Source: Bradyrhizobium mercantei (lineage in GTDB: Bacteria; Pseudomonadota; Alphaproteobacteria; Rhizobiales; Xanthobacteraceae). Taken from it: a stretch of 64,000 bases of DNA. Shown piece by piece: positions 49,237-60,054 of the stretch. The stretch spans positions 310,001 to 374,000 of the forward strand of contig NZ_MKFI01000007.1 of assembly GCF_001982635.1 (NCBI RefSeq). Direction: 5' to 3'. The stretch's first letter is position 1. Every line of letters starts with the position of its first letter. Position numbers and translations under genes: made by a program. The notes under the pieces were generated by a model. That model saw only the letters and a list, made by a program, of their open reading frames with translations, was not told the DNA's origin and did no database searches.

Positions 49237-51219
49237 ATGACGCAGGTCGATCACACCCGTATGGCCAATGCGATCCGTGGCCTTGCCATGGACGCCGTCG
49301 AGAAGGCGAATTCCGGCCATCCCGGCCTGCCGATGGGCGCCGCCGACATCGCGACCGTGCTGTTCACGAAATTCCTGAAATTCGATGCCGCCGACGTGGC
49401 GTGGCCCGACCGCGACCGCTTCGTGCTGTCGGCCGGCCACGGCTCGATGCTGCTCTACGCGTTGCTGTACCTCACCGGCAACAAGGACATGACGCTCGAC
49501 CAGATCAAGCATTTCCGCCAGCTCGGATCGCTGACGCCGGGACATCCGGAGAATTTCCATACCAAGGGCATCGAGACCACCACGGGTCCGCTCGGCCAGG
49601 GCATCGCGACCGCGGTCGGCATGGCGCTCGCCGAGAAGATGCTCGCCGCCGAGTTCGGCAAGAAGATCGTCAACCACCACACCTATGTGCTCGCCTCCGA
49701 CGGCGACCTGATGGAAGGCATCTCGCAGGAAGCGATCGCGCTCGCCGGGGTCTGGCGCCTCAACAAGATGATCGTGCTGTACGACGACAACGGCATCTCG
49801 ATCGACGGCCCGACTTCGATCTCCGATTCCGTCGATCAGGTGAAGCGCTTCAAGTCCGCAGGCTGGGCCGCCGAGCTGATCGACGGCCATGATCCGCAGG
49901 CGATCGAGGCTGCGATCACCCGCGCGCAGAAATCCAGCAAGCCTTCGATGATCGCCTGCAAGACCACGATCGGTTACGGCGCGCCGCACAAGGCCGGCAC
50001 CGCGAAAGCGCATGGCGAAGCGCTCGGCGCCGACGAGCTCAAGGCCGCCAAGGAAAAACTCGGCATCTCGCTCGAGCCGTTCTCGGTGCCCGACGACGTG
50101 CTGAAGGCGTGGCGCGAGGCGGGTGCCCGCGGCGCCGCCGAGCACAAGGCGTGGGACGAGCAGTTCGCGCAGCTCGGCAACCGCAAGCGCGCCGAGTTCG
50201 AGCGCCGCATCCGTCACGAGCGGCCGCAGTCGCTCGCCAAGGGGCTGCGCGCCTTCAAGAAGGGCCTCCTGGAAAATCCGCTCAACGTCGCCACCCGCAA
50301 ATCGTCGGAAGCTGCGATCGAAGTGATCGCCGCCGCGATGCCGATGGAGTTCGTGGCCGGCTCCGCCGACCTCACCGGCTCCAACAACAACAAGGCGAAG
50401 TCGGCGACCGCGTTCGGCGCCAAGACGCCGAAGGGCCGCTTCATTCATTACGGCATCCGCGAGCACGGCATGGCGGCGTGCCTCAACGGCATCTTCCTGC
50501 ATGGCGGCTTCGCGCCGAACGGCGCCACCTTCCTGGTGTTCACCGACTACGCGCGCCCCGCGATGCGGCTGTCGGCGCTGATGGGCACCGGCGTGGTCTA
50601 TGTCATGACCCATGACTCGATCGGCCTCGGCGAGGACGGCCCGACCCACCAGCCGGTCGAGCATCTCTCCGCGCTGCGCGCGATCCCCAACATGCGCGTG
50701 TTCCGTCCCTGCGACGCGGTCGAGACCGCCGAGTGCTGGGAACTGGCGCTCAACCGCATCGACGGACCGACGGTGCTGGCACTGACCCGTCAGAACCTGC
50801 CGCAGCTCCGCACCACGGCGCCATCAGACAATCCGTGCAGCCACGGCGCCTACGAGCTGGTCGCGGCGCAGGGTGACGCAAAAGTGTCATTGTTCGCCTC
50901 CGGTTCCGAGGTCCAGATCGCGGTCGAGGCGCAGAAGCAGCTCGCCGGGCGCGGCATCGCGACGCGGGTGGTCTCGGTCCCGTCGCTGGAATTGCTGCTG
51001 GCGCAGCCTGCCGAGCGGCAAAATGCCCTTATCGGCAACGCCCCGGTCAAGATCGCGATCGAGGCCGCGGTGCGCTGGGGCTGGGATGCCGTGATCGGCC
51101 GTGATGGCGAATTCATCGGCATGCACGGTTTCGGGGCAAGCGCCCCGGCGAAGGACCTTTTCCCGCATTTCCGCATTACCGCTGAAGCCGTCGTTAACGC
51201 TGCCACCAAGCGCGTCTGA
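49237..51219 (+). CDS. tkt: transketolase
   Basis: 660 residues from ATG 49237 (MTQVDHTRMANAIRGLAMDA); a longer frame upstream has no ribosome site. TPP-binding motif ASDGDLMEGISQEA ... LYDDNGISIDG, His in NSGHPGLPMGAAD, and the pyrimidine-domain Glu in GIREHGMAACLNG. Transfers two-carbon units in the pentose phosphate pathway and, with gap, pgk and fba following, in a Calvin-type carbon cycle. First gene of the operon. Confidence 0.95.
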   Translation: MTQVDHTRMANAIRGLAMDAVEKANSGHPGLPMGAADIATVLFTKFLKFDAADVAWPDRDRFVLSAGHGSMLLYALLYLTGNKDMTLDQIKHFRQLGSLTPGHPENFHTKGIETTTGPLGQGIATAVGMALAEKMLAAEFGKKIVNHHTYVLASDGDLMEGISQEAIALAGVWRLNKMIVLYDDNGISIDGPTSISDSVDQVKRFKSAGWAAELIDGHDPQAIEAAITRAQKSSKPSMIACKTTIGYGAPHKAGTAKAHGEALGADELKAAKEKLGISLEPFSVPDDVLKAWREAGARGAAEHKAWDEQFAQLGNRKRAEFERRIRHERPQSLAKGLRAFKKGLLENPLNVATRKSSEAAIEVIAAAMPMEFVAGSADLTGSNNNKAKSATAFGAKTPKGRFIHYGIREHGMAACLNGIFLHGGFAPNGATFLVFTDYARPAMRLSALMGTGVVYVMTHDSIGLGEDGPTHQPVEHLSALRAIPNMRVFRPCDAVETAECWELALNRIDGPTVLALTRQNLPQLRTTAPSDNPCSHGAYELVAAQGDAKVSLFASGSEVQIAVEAQKQLAGRGIATRVVSVPSLELLLAQPAERQNALIGNAPVKIAIEAAVRWGWDAVIGRDGEFIGMHGFGASAPAKDLFPHFRITAEAVVNAATKRV

Positions 51220-51295
51220 CGCTGGCCTGACACCCGCGGGCCACGGTTGAGCTTGTCGCAAAAAAGGATTACCTAAGCTCCATCTTTTCCGTACG

Positions 51296-51314
51296 CGCCC
51301 GGCCGAACCGGGCG
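51296..51314 (+). other. hairpin in the tkt–gap spacer
   Basis: CGCCCGG-ccgaa-CCGGGCG, 7-bp stem, within the 160-bp tkt–gap gap. No T-run. Possible attenuator or mRNA-stability element. Confidence 0.35.
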
Positions 51315-51379
51315 TTCCGCCGTAAGAACCTCGTGGGAGCCCTCCCGCGGGGCTGACAACAGCTTTAGAGGAGACGAGC

Positions 51380-52387
<1,008 letters not shown>

Positions 52388-52401
52388 GTTCGACTGTTCG
52401 C

Positions 52402-52427
52402 GATGCCCGGCCTCAAAGCCGGGCATC
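52402..52427 (+). terminator. hairpin after gap
   Basis: GATGCCCGGC-ctcaaa-GCCGGGCATC, 10-bp stem and 6-base loop, followed by TGCGTGTTTG. Could end part of the gap transcripts or protect the mRNA; read-through into pgk is likely. Confidence 0.55.
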
Positions 52428-52530
52428 TGCGTGTTTGCCCCCGCGTTCGCGGCCGCAACGGCCGCGACATCGGCAAGCGAAAGCGACGCCGTCCGTCGGA
52501 CGGCTGTGTCCGGCCGCACAGGAAACGCTC

Positions 52531-53727
52531 ATGACAAAATCGTTCCGCACCCTCGACGACGTCAATGTGAAGGGCAAGCGCGTGCTGCTGCGCGTCGACC
52601 TCAACGTCCCCATGGAAGGTGGCCGCGTCACCGACGCCACAAGGCTCGAGCGCGTTGCTCCCACCATCACCGAAATTTCCGACAAGGGCGGCAAGGTGAT
52701 CCTGCTCGCCCATTTCGGCCGCCCCAAGGGACGCGATGCCAAGGAGTCGCTGAAGCCGGTCGCTGACGCGCTGTCGAAGGTGATCAAGCGCCCGGTCGCC
52801 TTCGCCGAAGACTGCATCGGCGAGCCCGCGGCCACTGCGGTCGCGGCCCTGAAGGACGGCGACATCCTCTGCCTGGAAAATACGCGTTTCCACAAAGAGG
52901 AAGAGAAGAACGACGCCGGCTTCGTCGCTGAACTGGCAAAACTTGGCGACATCTGGGTCAACGACGCCTTCTCAGCCGCGCATCGCGCCCACGCCTCGAC
53001 CGAAGGCCTCGGCCACAAGCTGCCCGCCTATGCCGGCCGCACCATGCAGGCCGAGCTCGACGCGCTCGGCAAGGCCCTGGAAGCCCCGACCAAGCCCGTC
53101 ATCGCGATCATCGGCGGCGCCAAGGTCTCGACCAAGATCGATCTCCTGGAAAACCTTGTGAACAAGGTCGACGCGCTGGTGATCGGCGGCGGCATGGCCA
53201 ACACCTTCCTGCACGCGCAGGGCGTCGCCGTCGGCAAGTCGCTCGCCGAAAAGGACCTCGCCGCGACCGCGCTTCGGATCATGGAGAAGGCCAACGCCGC
53301 GAATTGCGCGATCATCCTCCCCGTTGACGCCGTCGTCGCCAACCAGTTTGCCGCCAACGCGCCGTCGCATGCCTACGGCCTCGACGCGATCCCGGCCGAC
53401 GGCATGATCCTCGACGTCGGCCCGCAATCGATCGCGCGCATCCATGCCGCGATCGACGATGCCGCGACGCTGGTCTGGAACGGACCGCTGGGCGCCTTCG
53501 AGCTGACGCCGTTCGACCGCGGCACCGTGGTGTCGGCCAAGCATGCCGCCGAGCGCACCAAGGCCAAAAAGCTGATCTCGGTCGCCGGCGGCGGCGACAC
53601 CGTGGCAGCGCTGAACCAGGCGGGCGTGGCCGGTGATTTTTCCTACGTCTCGACCGCGGGCGGCGCGTTTCTTGAATGGATGGAAGGCAAGCCGCTGCCG
53701 GGCGTCGAAGTTCTGAAAAAAGGTTGA
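52531..53727 (+). CDS. pgk: phosphoglycerate kinase
   Basis: 398 residues from ATG 52531 (MTKSFRTLDDVNVKGKRVLL), preceded by CAGGAAACGCTC. Motifs: LLRVDLNVPM, HFGRPKG, NTRFHKEEEKN, IGGAKVSTKI and SVAGGGDTVAAL. Interconverts 1,3-bisphosphoglycerate and 3-phosphoglycerate with ATP. Between gap and the class II aldolase. Confidence 0.97.
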   Translation: MTKSFRTLDDVNVKGKRVLLRVDLNVPMEGGRVTDATRLERVAPTITEISDKGGKVILLAHFGRPKGRDAKESLKPVADALSKVIKRPVAFAEDCIGEPAATAVAALKDGDILCLENTRFHKEEEKNDAGFVAELAKLGDIWVNDAFSAAHRAHASTEGLGHKLPAYAGRTMQAELDALGKALEAPTKPVIAIIGGAKVSTKIDLLENLVNKVDALVIGGGMANTFLHAQGVAVGKSLAEKDLAATALRIMEKANAANCAIILPVDAVVANQFAANAPSHAYGLDAIPADGMILDVGPQSIARIHAAIDDAATLVWNGPLGAFELTPFDRGTVVSAKHAAERTKAKKLISVAGGGDTVAALNQAGVAGDFSYVSTAGGAFLEWMEGKPLPGVEVLKKG

Positions 53728-53770
53728 TTTAGTTCGAAATACGCGAACGCGCACTACAGGGAGAAATGGA

Positions 53771-54838
53771 ATGGCTCGCATCACGTTGCGGCAACTGCTC
53801 GACCACGCGGCCGAGCATGATTACGGCGTACCTGCCTTCAACATCAACAACATGGAACAGGCGCTGTCGATCATGGCCGCGGCCTCCGAGGTCGACGCGC
53901 CCGTCATCATCCAGGCTTCGCGCGGCGCCCGCTCCTACGCCAACGACGTCATGCTCAAGCACATGATGGACGCCGTCACCGAGATCTACCCGCAGATCCC
54001 GGTCTGCGTGCATCTCGACCACGGCAACGAGCCCGCCACCTGCATGACCGCGATCCAGGCCGGCTTCACCTCGGTCATGATGGACGGCTCGCTGAAGGCC
54101 GACGGCAAGACCCCGGGCGACTGGGACTACAATGTCGGCGTCACCCGGACGGTGACCGGCATGGCCCATCTCGGCGGCATCTCGGTGGAAGGCGAGCTCG
54201 GCGTGCTCGGCTCGCTCGAGACCGGCATGGGCGACAAGGAAGACGGCCACGGCGCAGAGGGCAAGCTGTCGCATGACCAGCTGCTGACCAATCCGGATGA
54301 AGCCGTGAAGTTCGTTCAGGAAACCAAGGTCGACGCGCTGGCCATCGCGATGGGCACCTCGCACGGCGCCTACAAGTTCACCCGCAAGCCCGACGGCGAC
54401 ATCCTCGCCATGAACGTGATCGAGGAAATCCACCGCAAGCTGCCGAACACCCATCTGGTGATGCACGGATCATCGTCGGTGCCGCAGGAGCTGCAGGAGA
54501 TCATCAACGCCAATGGCGGCAAGATGAAGCCGACCTGGGGCGTGCCGGTCGCCGAGATCCAGCGCGGCATCAAGAACGGCGTGCGCAAGATCAACATCGA
54601 CACCGACAACCGGATGGCGATGACCGGCCAGATCCGCAAGGTGCTGAAGGACAATCCGGAAGAGTTCGATCCGCGCAAGTACCTGAAGCCCGCGATGGAG
54701 GCGATGACCAAGCTGTGCAAGCAGCGCCTGCAGGAGTTCAACACCGCGGGCCAGGCCAGCAAGATCAAGAAGGTGCTGACCACCGCGGAAATGGCCAAGC
54801 GCTACGCCGCCGGCCAGCTCGACCCCAAGATCGCCTGA
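53771..54838 (+). CDS. fba: fructose-bisphosphate aldolase, class II (Calvin-cycle subtype)
   Basis: 355 residues starting MARITLRQLLDHAAEHDYGV. Zn-dependent: His in VHLDHGNEPATC, VMMDGSLK, Glu in GISVEGELGVLGS, and HGSSSVPQELQ. Its length and sequence match the CbbA-like subtype. It lies 43 bp after pgk. A second, unrelated aldolase gene follows, so this strain has both classes side by side. Confidence 0.93.
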   Translation: MARITLRQLLDHAAEHDYGVPAFNINNMEQALSIMAAASEVDAPVIIQASRGARSYANDVMLKHMMDAVTEIYPQIPVCVHLDHGNEPATCMTAIQAGFTSVMMDGSLKADGKTPGDWDYNVGVTRTVTGMAHLGGISVEGELGVLGSLETGMGDKEDGHGAEGKLSHDQLLTNPDEAVKFVQETKVDALAIAMGTSHGAYKFTRKPDGDILAMNVIEEIHRKLPNTHLVMHGSSSVPQELQEIINANGGKMKPTWGVPVAEIQRGIKNGVRKINIDTDNRMAMTGQIRKVLKDNPEEFDPRKYLKPAMEAMTKLCKQRLQEFNTAGQASKIKKVLTTAEMAKRYAAGQLDPKIA

Positions 54839-54903
54839 TCAAAGATCGCCTGATAGCGGATCGCAAAATCCGCCTGACAACTTATCGCCTGAATCATTAA
54901 GGC

Positions 54904-54940
54904 GGGACACCGGCTCCGACGCAGTCGGAAACGGTGTCCC
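54904..54940 (+). terminator. strong hairpin between the two aldolase genes
   Basis: GGGACACCG (54904-54912) and CGGTGTCCC (54932-54940), with an inner CCGAC-gca-GTCGG stem. No T-run follows, so it may be a processing or termination site. Confidence 0.5.
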
Positions 54941-55053
54941 GGGCGTGATCGCCGGCTGCGACAAACACCGGCCGCGACGAACGTTTTCTAGGCATTTGCC
55001 CGAGAACCGCCTATTTTGGTTTGCAAAGGCAATGGCTCTGGAGGACGCCCCCG

Positions 55054-56094
55054 ATGAACCTCTCCGACCTCAACAAAATTGCGCTCGCCATGGTCACCCC
55101 GGGCAAGGGCATCCTCGCGGCCGACGAATCCTCCGGCACCATCAAGAAGCGTTTCGACGCCATCAAGGTCGATTCGACCGAGGACAATCGCCGCGACTAT
55201 CGCGAGATGCTGTTCCGCTCGCAGGAGGCGATGAGCAAGTACATCTCCGGCGTCATCCTCTACGACGAGACGATCTGGCAGAATGCCAAGGACGGCACGC
55301 CGCTGGTCAAGCTGATCGAGCAGGCCGGCAGCATCCCCGGCATCAAGGTCGACGAAGGCACCCAGGCGCTGCCGAACTGCCCCGGCGAACTCGTCACCGT
55401 CGGCCTCGACAAGCTCGCCGAGCGGCTGAAGAAATATTACGAGCGCGGCGCGCGCTTTGCGAAATGGCGCGCCGTGATCGATATCGGCTCGAGTGCCGGC
55501 AGCCGCGGCATTCCGACCATGACCGCGATCCGGGTCAACGCCCATGCGCTGGCGCGCTACGCGGCGCTGTGCCAGGCCGCGCAGATCGTCCCGATCGTCG
55601 AGCCCGAAGTGCTGATGGACGGCGATCACGACATCGACCGCTGCTATGAGGTGACCCAGCGCGTGCTGAACCGCACCTTCCAGGAATTGCGGGTGCAGCG
55701 CGTTGCGCTCGAAGGCATGATCCTGAAGCCGAACATGGCGATCTCGGGCAAGAAGTGCCCGAAGCAGGCATCGGTGCAGGAAGTCGCCGAGAAGACCATC
55801 CGCCTGCTCAAGAGCTGCGTGCCGGCCGCGGTGCCCGGCATCGCCTTCCTCTCCGGCGGACAGAGCGATGAGGAAGCGACCGCGCATCTCGACGCCATGA
55901 ACAAGATCGGCCATTTGCCGTGGCGGCTGACCTTCTCCTATGGCCGCGCGTTGCAGGCGGCGCCGCAGAAGGCGTGGTCAGGCAAGGCCGACAATGTCCC
56001 CGCCGGCCAGCGCGCCTTCTCGCATCGCGCCCGGATGAACGGGCTGGCGAGCACCGGCAATTGGGAAGCCGGCCTCGAAAAACAGGCGGCATAG
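55054..56094 (+). CDS. fructose-bisphosphate aldolase, class I
   Basis: 346 residues from ATG 55054 (MNLSDLNKIALAMVTPGKGI), with GGAGG nine bases upstream. Schiff-base Lys in GMILKPNMAISGK; ADESSGTIKKRF, DVGTQALPN-like DEGTQALPNCPG, and LSGGQSDEEAT complete the site. Metal-free enzyme, unlike the neighbour. TTG of the next gene begins one base after its stop. Confidence 0.93.
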   Translation: MNLSDLNKIALAMVTPGKGILAADESSGTIKKRFDAIKVDSTEDNRRDYREMLFRSQEAMSKYISGVILYDETIWQNAKDGTPLVKLIEQAGSIPGIKVDEGTQALPNCPGELVTVGLDKLAERLKKYYERGARFAKWRAVIDIGSSAGSRGIPTMTAIRVNAHALARYAALCQAAQIVPIVEPEVLMDGDHDIDRCYEVTQRVLNRTFQELRVQRVALEGMILKPNMAISGKKCPKQASVQEVAEKTIRLLKSCVPAAVPGIAFLSGGQSDEEATAHLDAMNKIGHLPWRLTFSYGRALQAAPQKAWSGKADNVPAGQRAFSHRARMNGLASTGNWEAGLEKQAA

Positions 56095-56784
56095 TTGGCC
56101 AGCAAGCTCGTTCCGCCGCGGCCGGCGCCGCGCCTCTATCTGGCAACCCCGCCGGTCGACGAGCCCGCGCAGCTTGCGGCCGAGCTTGCCGGGCTGCTCG
56201 CCGCGGCCGATGTCGCGGCCGTCCTGGTGCGGCTGCGCGAGACCGATCCGCGCGGCATGATCTCCTATGTCAAGGCCTTAGCGCCTGCGATCCAGACCGC
56301 GGGTGCGGCGCTGCTGATCGACGGCCAGCCCGATATCGTGGCCCGTGCCGGCGCCGATGGCGCGCATCTGACCGGCGTTGCCGCGATGGAAGACGCGATG
56401 CCCGCGCTGAAGCCCGACCGTATCGTCGGCGCCGGCGGGCTTGCGACGCGCCATGATTCCATGGCGGCGGGCGAAGCCGGTGCCGACTATGTGCTGTTCG
56501 GTGAGCCCGACGCCAAGGGACAACGCCCCTCGACGGAGGCGATCGCCGAGCGGCTGGAATGGTGGGACGAATTGTTCGAGCCGCCCTGCGTCGGCTTTGC
56601 CACCTCCCGCGAGGAGGCTGAGGCGTTCGCGGCGGCCGGTGCGGATTTCGTGCTGGTCGGAGATTTCATCTGGTCCGATCCGCGCGGCGCCAAGGCGGCG
56701 CTGGTCGAGATCGGCGAGGCGATCGCGCAGGCGCATGCCGGCACATTCGGCAAGGCCAAGGTCGAGGGGAAGGCCGAGGGATGA
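56095..56784 (+). CDS. ThiE/TenI-like thiamine phosphate synthase family protein
   Basis: 229 residues from TTG 56095, directly after the class I aldolase stop. TIM-barrel segments resemble ThiE: GADGAHLTGVAAMEDAM, GAGGLATRHDSMAAGEAGAD, YVLFGEPDAKG. The end segment GADFVLVGDFIWSDP lacks the classic GG-I phosphate loop, so true thiamine phosphate synthase activity is not certain. Co-transcribed with the aldolase by position. Confidence 0.75.
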   Translation: MASKLVPPRPAPRLYLATPPVDEPAQLAAELAGLLAAADVAAVLVRLRETDPRGMISYVKALAPAIQTAGAALLIDGQPDIVARAGADGAHLTGVAAMEDAMPALKPDRIVGAGGLATRHDSMAAGEAGADYVLFGEPDAKGQRPSTEAIAERLEWWDELFEPPCVGFATSREEAEAFAAAGADFVLVGDFIWSDPRGAKAALVEIGEAIAQAHAGTFGKAKVEGKAEG

Positions 56785-56791
56785 CGCCGGA

Positions 56792-57865
56792 ATGAAATGC
56801 CTGCGTCCGATAGGTGTTGCGCTCGGCTGCACGATGCTGGCGAGCGGCGCGATGGCGCAGCTCTCGATCACGCCGCCGGCGCAGACGCCGCCGCCTGCGA
56901 AGAAAGAGGCGCCGAAAGAGAAGCCGAAGGTGCATGCACCGGCCCCGAAGAAGCCCGCGCCGAAGCCTTCCGCTACGCCCACCCCGACGCCGACTCCCTC
57001 GCCGACCCCGACGCCCGACGATCCCAATGTCGACCTTGTCTACGGCGCCTATCAGCGCGGCATGTACAAGACGGCGTTCGACCTCGCGATGGCGCGCGCG
57101 CAGAACAACAACGACGCCAAGGCCATGACGATGCTGGGCGAGCTCTATGCCAACGGGCTCGGCGTCAAGCGCGACTACGCCAAGGCCGACGATTGGTACA
57201 AGCGCGCATCCGACGCCGGCGACCGCGAGGCGATGTTCGCGCTCGCCATGATGAAGATCGCGGGCCGCGGCGGCACCGTGGACAAGGATGCCGCGGTCAA
57301 GCTGTTGGCATCATCGGCCAAGCTCGGCGAGCCGAAGGCGGCCTATAACCTCGCGCTGCTCTATCTCGACGGCCAGACCCTGCCGCAGGACCTCAAGCGC
57401 TCCGCCGAGCTGTTGCGCATGGCAGCCGACGCCGGCAGCCCCGAGGCGCAATACGCGCTCGCGACCTTCTACAAGGAAGGCACCGGCGTGCCGAAAGACC
57501 TCGAAAAGGCGGCGCGGCTGCTGCAGGCCGCCTCGCTGGCCGACAACGTCGATGCCGAGGTCGAATATGCCATCGCGCTCTACAACGGCGCCGGCACGCC
57601 GCGGAACGTGCCGGCGGCGGTGGCGCTGCTGCGCAAGGCGGCCCGGCAGAACAGCCCGATCGCGCAAAACCGCCTCGCCCACGTGCTGGCGACCGGCGCC
57701 GGCGCCCCGGTCGACAAGGTCGAGGCGCTGAAATGGCACACGGTCGCCAAGACCGCCGGCAAGGGTGATCCCGATCTCGACGACATTCTCGCCGATATGA
57801 CCCCGGAGGACCGCGCCAAGGGCGAGGCAGCCGCCCGGAAATGGATCGGAAACAACGTCAAATGA
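56792..57865 (+). CDS. exported Sel1-repeat protein
   Basis: 357 residues from ATG 56792 (MKCLRPIGVALGCTMLASGA), signal peptide to about AMA|QL (residue ~22). A Pro/Lys/Thr-rich linker (KKPAPKPSATPTPTPTPSPT) leads to at least six Sel1 repeats (AKAMTMLGELYANGLGVKRD, REAMFALAMMKIAGRGG, KAAYNLALLYLDGQ, PEAQYALATFYKEGTG). Such exported proteins bind partners in the envelope. Start follows the thiE-like stop by 7 bp. Confidence 0.85.
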   Translation: MKCLRPIGVALGCTMLASGAMAQLSITPPAQTPPPAKKEAPKEKPKVHAPAPKKPAPKPSATPTPTPTPSPTPTPDDPNVDLVYGAYQRGMYKTAFDLAMARAQNNNDAKAMTMLGELYANGLGVKRDYAKADDWYKRASDAGDREAMFALAMMKIAGRGGTVDKDAAVKLLASSAKLGEPKAAYNLALLYLDGQTLPQDLKRSAELLRMAADAGSPEAQYALATFYKEGTGVPKDLEKAARLLQAASLADNVDAEVEYAIALYNGAGTPRNVPAAVALLRKAARQNSPIAQNRLAHVLATGAGAPVDKVEALKWHTVAKTAGKGDPDLDDILADMTPEDRAKGEAAARKWIGNNVK

Positions 57866-57937
57866 CGCCTTGACGGCGCCACTTCCAGAGGGCACCCAGT
57901 CCGAAGCCCAGGTGGCCGCGTTCCGTTCTTTTTTCGC

Positions 57938-58040
57938 CCGTCATCCTGAGGTGCGAGCGGAGCGAGCCTCGAAGGATGCACGGCCCCGAACCGGGCCGTC
58001 GATCCTTCGAGACGCGCTTCGCGCTCCTCAGGATGACGGG
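57938..58040. repeat. CTTCGAGG-type inverted repeat, copy 6
   Basis: CCGTCATCCTGAGGTGCGAG ... CTCCTCAGGATGACGG, between the Sel1 and phosphatase genes. Confidence 0.75.
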
Positions 58041-58099
58041 CTGAGATTTTGCGCCCGCCGCTCTATCGACATTCACAATCTCGGTCACAAGTTCTCATC

Positions 58100-58894
58100 A
58101 TGCTCTATTCCGCCCTCATCAATGTCATGGTCAAGGCCGCGCGCCGCGCCGGCCGCAGCCTCAAGCGCGACCTCGGCGAGATCGAACATCTCCAGGTGTC
58201 GCTGAAGGGGCCGGCGAACTTCGTCTCGCTCGCCGACAAGCGCGCCGAGGAGATGCTCTACACCGACCTCGAGAAGGCCCGGCCCGGTTACGGCTTCCTC
58301 GGCGAGGAAGGCGGCAACCGCGAAGGCTCGGACAAGAGCCACACCTGGATCGTCGATCCCTTGGACGGCACCACCAACTTCCTGCACGGCATCCCGCAAT
58401 TCGCGATCTCGATCGGGCTGAAGCGCGAGGACACCGTGATCGCGGGCGTGATCTACAATCCCGCCAATGACGAGCTGTACATCGCCGAGCGCGGCAAGGG
58501 CGCCTTCCTCAACGACCAGCGGCTGCGCGTCGCCGGCCGCCGCCAGCTCAACGAATGCGTGGTCGCCTGCGGCCTGCCGCATATCGGCCGCGGCAATCAT
58601 CAGCTGGCGCTGCAGGAGATGGCCGCGCTGCAGAGCAAGGTCGCGGGCTTCCGCCGCTTCGGCGCCGCCTCGCTCGACCTCGCCTTCGTCGCCGCCGGCC
58701 GGCTCGACGGCTATTGGGAGCGCAACCTGGGGGCCTGGGACGTCGCGGCCGGCCTGTTGATGGTCCGCGAAGCCGGCGGCACCGTCTCCGGCATCCAGGG
58801 CAATGACGATCCGTTGCAGACCGGCCACGTCGTCTGCGGCAACGAGTTCGTGCACGGCGAGCTGATCAAGATCCTCAAGCCGCTCGGGCAATAG
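58100..58894 (+). CDS. suhB: inositol monophosphatase family protein
   Basis: 264 residues from ATG 58100 (MLYSALINVMVKAARRAGRS). Metal motif WIVDPLDGTTNFLHG, plus LGEEGG and the C-terminal ERNLGAWDVAAGLLMVREAG. The family includes SuhB, which also has an RNA-polymerase role in some bacteria. It ends the plus-strand run; an ATPase gene faces it tail to tail. Confidence 0.9.
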   Translation: MLYSALINVMVKAARRAGRSLKRDLGEIEHLQVSLKGPANFVSLADKRAEEMLYTDLEKARPGYGFLGEEGGNREGSDKSHTWIVDPLDGTTNFLHGIPQFAISIGLKREDTVIAGVIYNPANDELYIAERGKGAFLNDQRLRVAGRRQLNECVVACGLPHIGRGNHQLALQEMAALQSKVAGFRRFGAASLDLAFVAAGRLDGYWERNLGAWDVAAGLLMVREAGGTVSGIQGNDDPLQTGHVVCGNEFVHGELIKILKPLGQ

Positions 58895-58908
58895 CGCGAC
58901 GGCTCGAT

Positions 58909-60054
58909 CTAGTCGTCGTTGTCTTCATCGTCATCGCGATCATCCTCCCCGTCGCGAAATTCGCCGCCGGCGGTGAGGCCCTCGATGGCGGTGGCGCCCT
59001 TCGCCTTGATCACCCGGCGCAACGGGACCGAACTCTCGCTCCGCAACGCCTCCATCAGGTGTTCCGAATGGGTGACGATCCAGACGTCGGCGCGGCGCGA
59101 CGCCTTGGCGATCAATCTCGCCAATGGCGGCAGCAGCGATGGATGCAGGCTGGTCTCGGGTTCGTTCAGCGCGATGAACGGCGGCAGCCGATAGCCCATG
59201 AACACCGCGAGCAGGCAGATATATTTCAGCGTGCCGTCGGATAGTTCGTGCGCCTTGAACGGCCGCGGCATATCAGCCAGTTGCAGATCGAATTCGCACC
59301 GCCCACTGTCTTCCCAGGCCCGGAGCTCGGCGCCCGGGAATGCATCCTCGATCGCGTCCTGCAAGTCGGCAGCATCTTCCCTGATCGCGTAGAGTGTTGC
59401 CAGGGCGGCAGCCAGATCGCTGCCATCGGCGCTCAGCGACGGCGTCGTGATCGCGAGACAGGGCTTGCGGATCGGCGATGCCGGGTCGCTGCGGAAATCG
59501 TGATAGAACCGCCAGCTCTGCATCGCGTTTCTGACCAGGTTGATTTCGGGATACGCCTTGCCGTCGAGGAAATCGGCGAGCGCGGTTTCCGACGGGAGCA
59601 CCGCATCCCTGTGCTCGCTCCAGGCGCCGTTCTCGCCGCGGACGCTGACGTGTGAATTCGTCCGCTCCATCATCAGAACTTTTCGCTTGCCGTGGATCGC
59701 CTCGATGCGTTCGGACTTGATCATCGGCTCGCCCGGAAAGGCCGCCTCGACCGGGCCGGGATGTCCGAGCTCGATCGAATATTTGATGTTGTCGAATCTG
59801 GCCGCCAGTCGCAGCCGCGCATCGTCGCCACGCTGGCGCATGCCGGACCAGCAGACCGAGTTCAATCCGCCTTCGTCGGCGATGGTGCGCGTGATCCGCC
59901 CGGTTGCCGCGTCACGCAGCAGCGACAGCGACTTGTAGAGATTGGATTTGCCGACGCCGTTCTCGCCGACGAAGACGGAGAGCGGTTGAATGGGCATGAA
60001 GAGCCGCCGGATCGAGCGATAATTCGAGATCGCAACATCGCTCGGCCGCATCAC
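58909..60054 (-). CDS. stand-alone AAA ATPase (AAA_21/OLD-like)
   Basis: 381 residues. ABC/SMC-like ATPase: Walker A GENGVGKSNLYKSL near residue 30, late signature-like ELSDGTLKYICLL and Walker B FIALNEPETSLHPSLL, then a His in WIVTHSEHLMEAL. No TOPRIM domain or nuclease partner follows. The C-terminus is strongly acidic (EDDRDDDEDNDD). Relatives take part in DNA repair, defence or unknown roles; here no neighbour supports a defence system. Confidence 0.8.
   Translation of the reverse strand: MMRPSDVAISNYRSIRRLFMPIQPLSVFVGENGVGKSNLYKSLSLLRDAATGRITRTIADEGGLNSVCWSGMRQRGDDARLRLAARFDNIKYSIELGHPGPVEAAFPGEPMIKSERIEAIHGKRKVLMMERTNSHVSVRGENGAWSEHRDAVLPSETALADFLDGKAYPEINLVRNAMQSWRFYHDFRSDPASPIRKPCLAITTPSLSADGSDLAAALATLYAIREDAADLQDAIEDAFPGAELRAWEDSGRCEFDLQLADMPRPFKAHELSDGTLKYICLLAVFMGYRLPPFIALNEPETSLHPSLLPPLARLIAKASRRADVWIVTHSEHLMEALRSESSVPLRRVIKAKGATAIEGLTAGGEFRDGEDDRDDDEDNDD

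Noticed and set aside
58909..60054. AAA ATPase as part of a defence system
   Set aside because: It has no TOPRIM, nuclease, reverse transcriptase or toxin gene next to it and is flanked by housekeeping and efflux genes.
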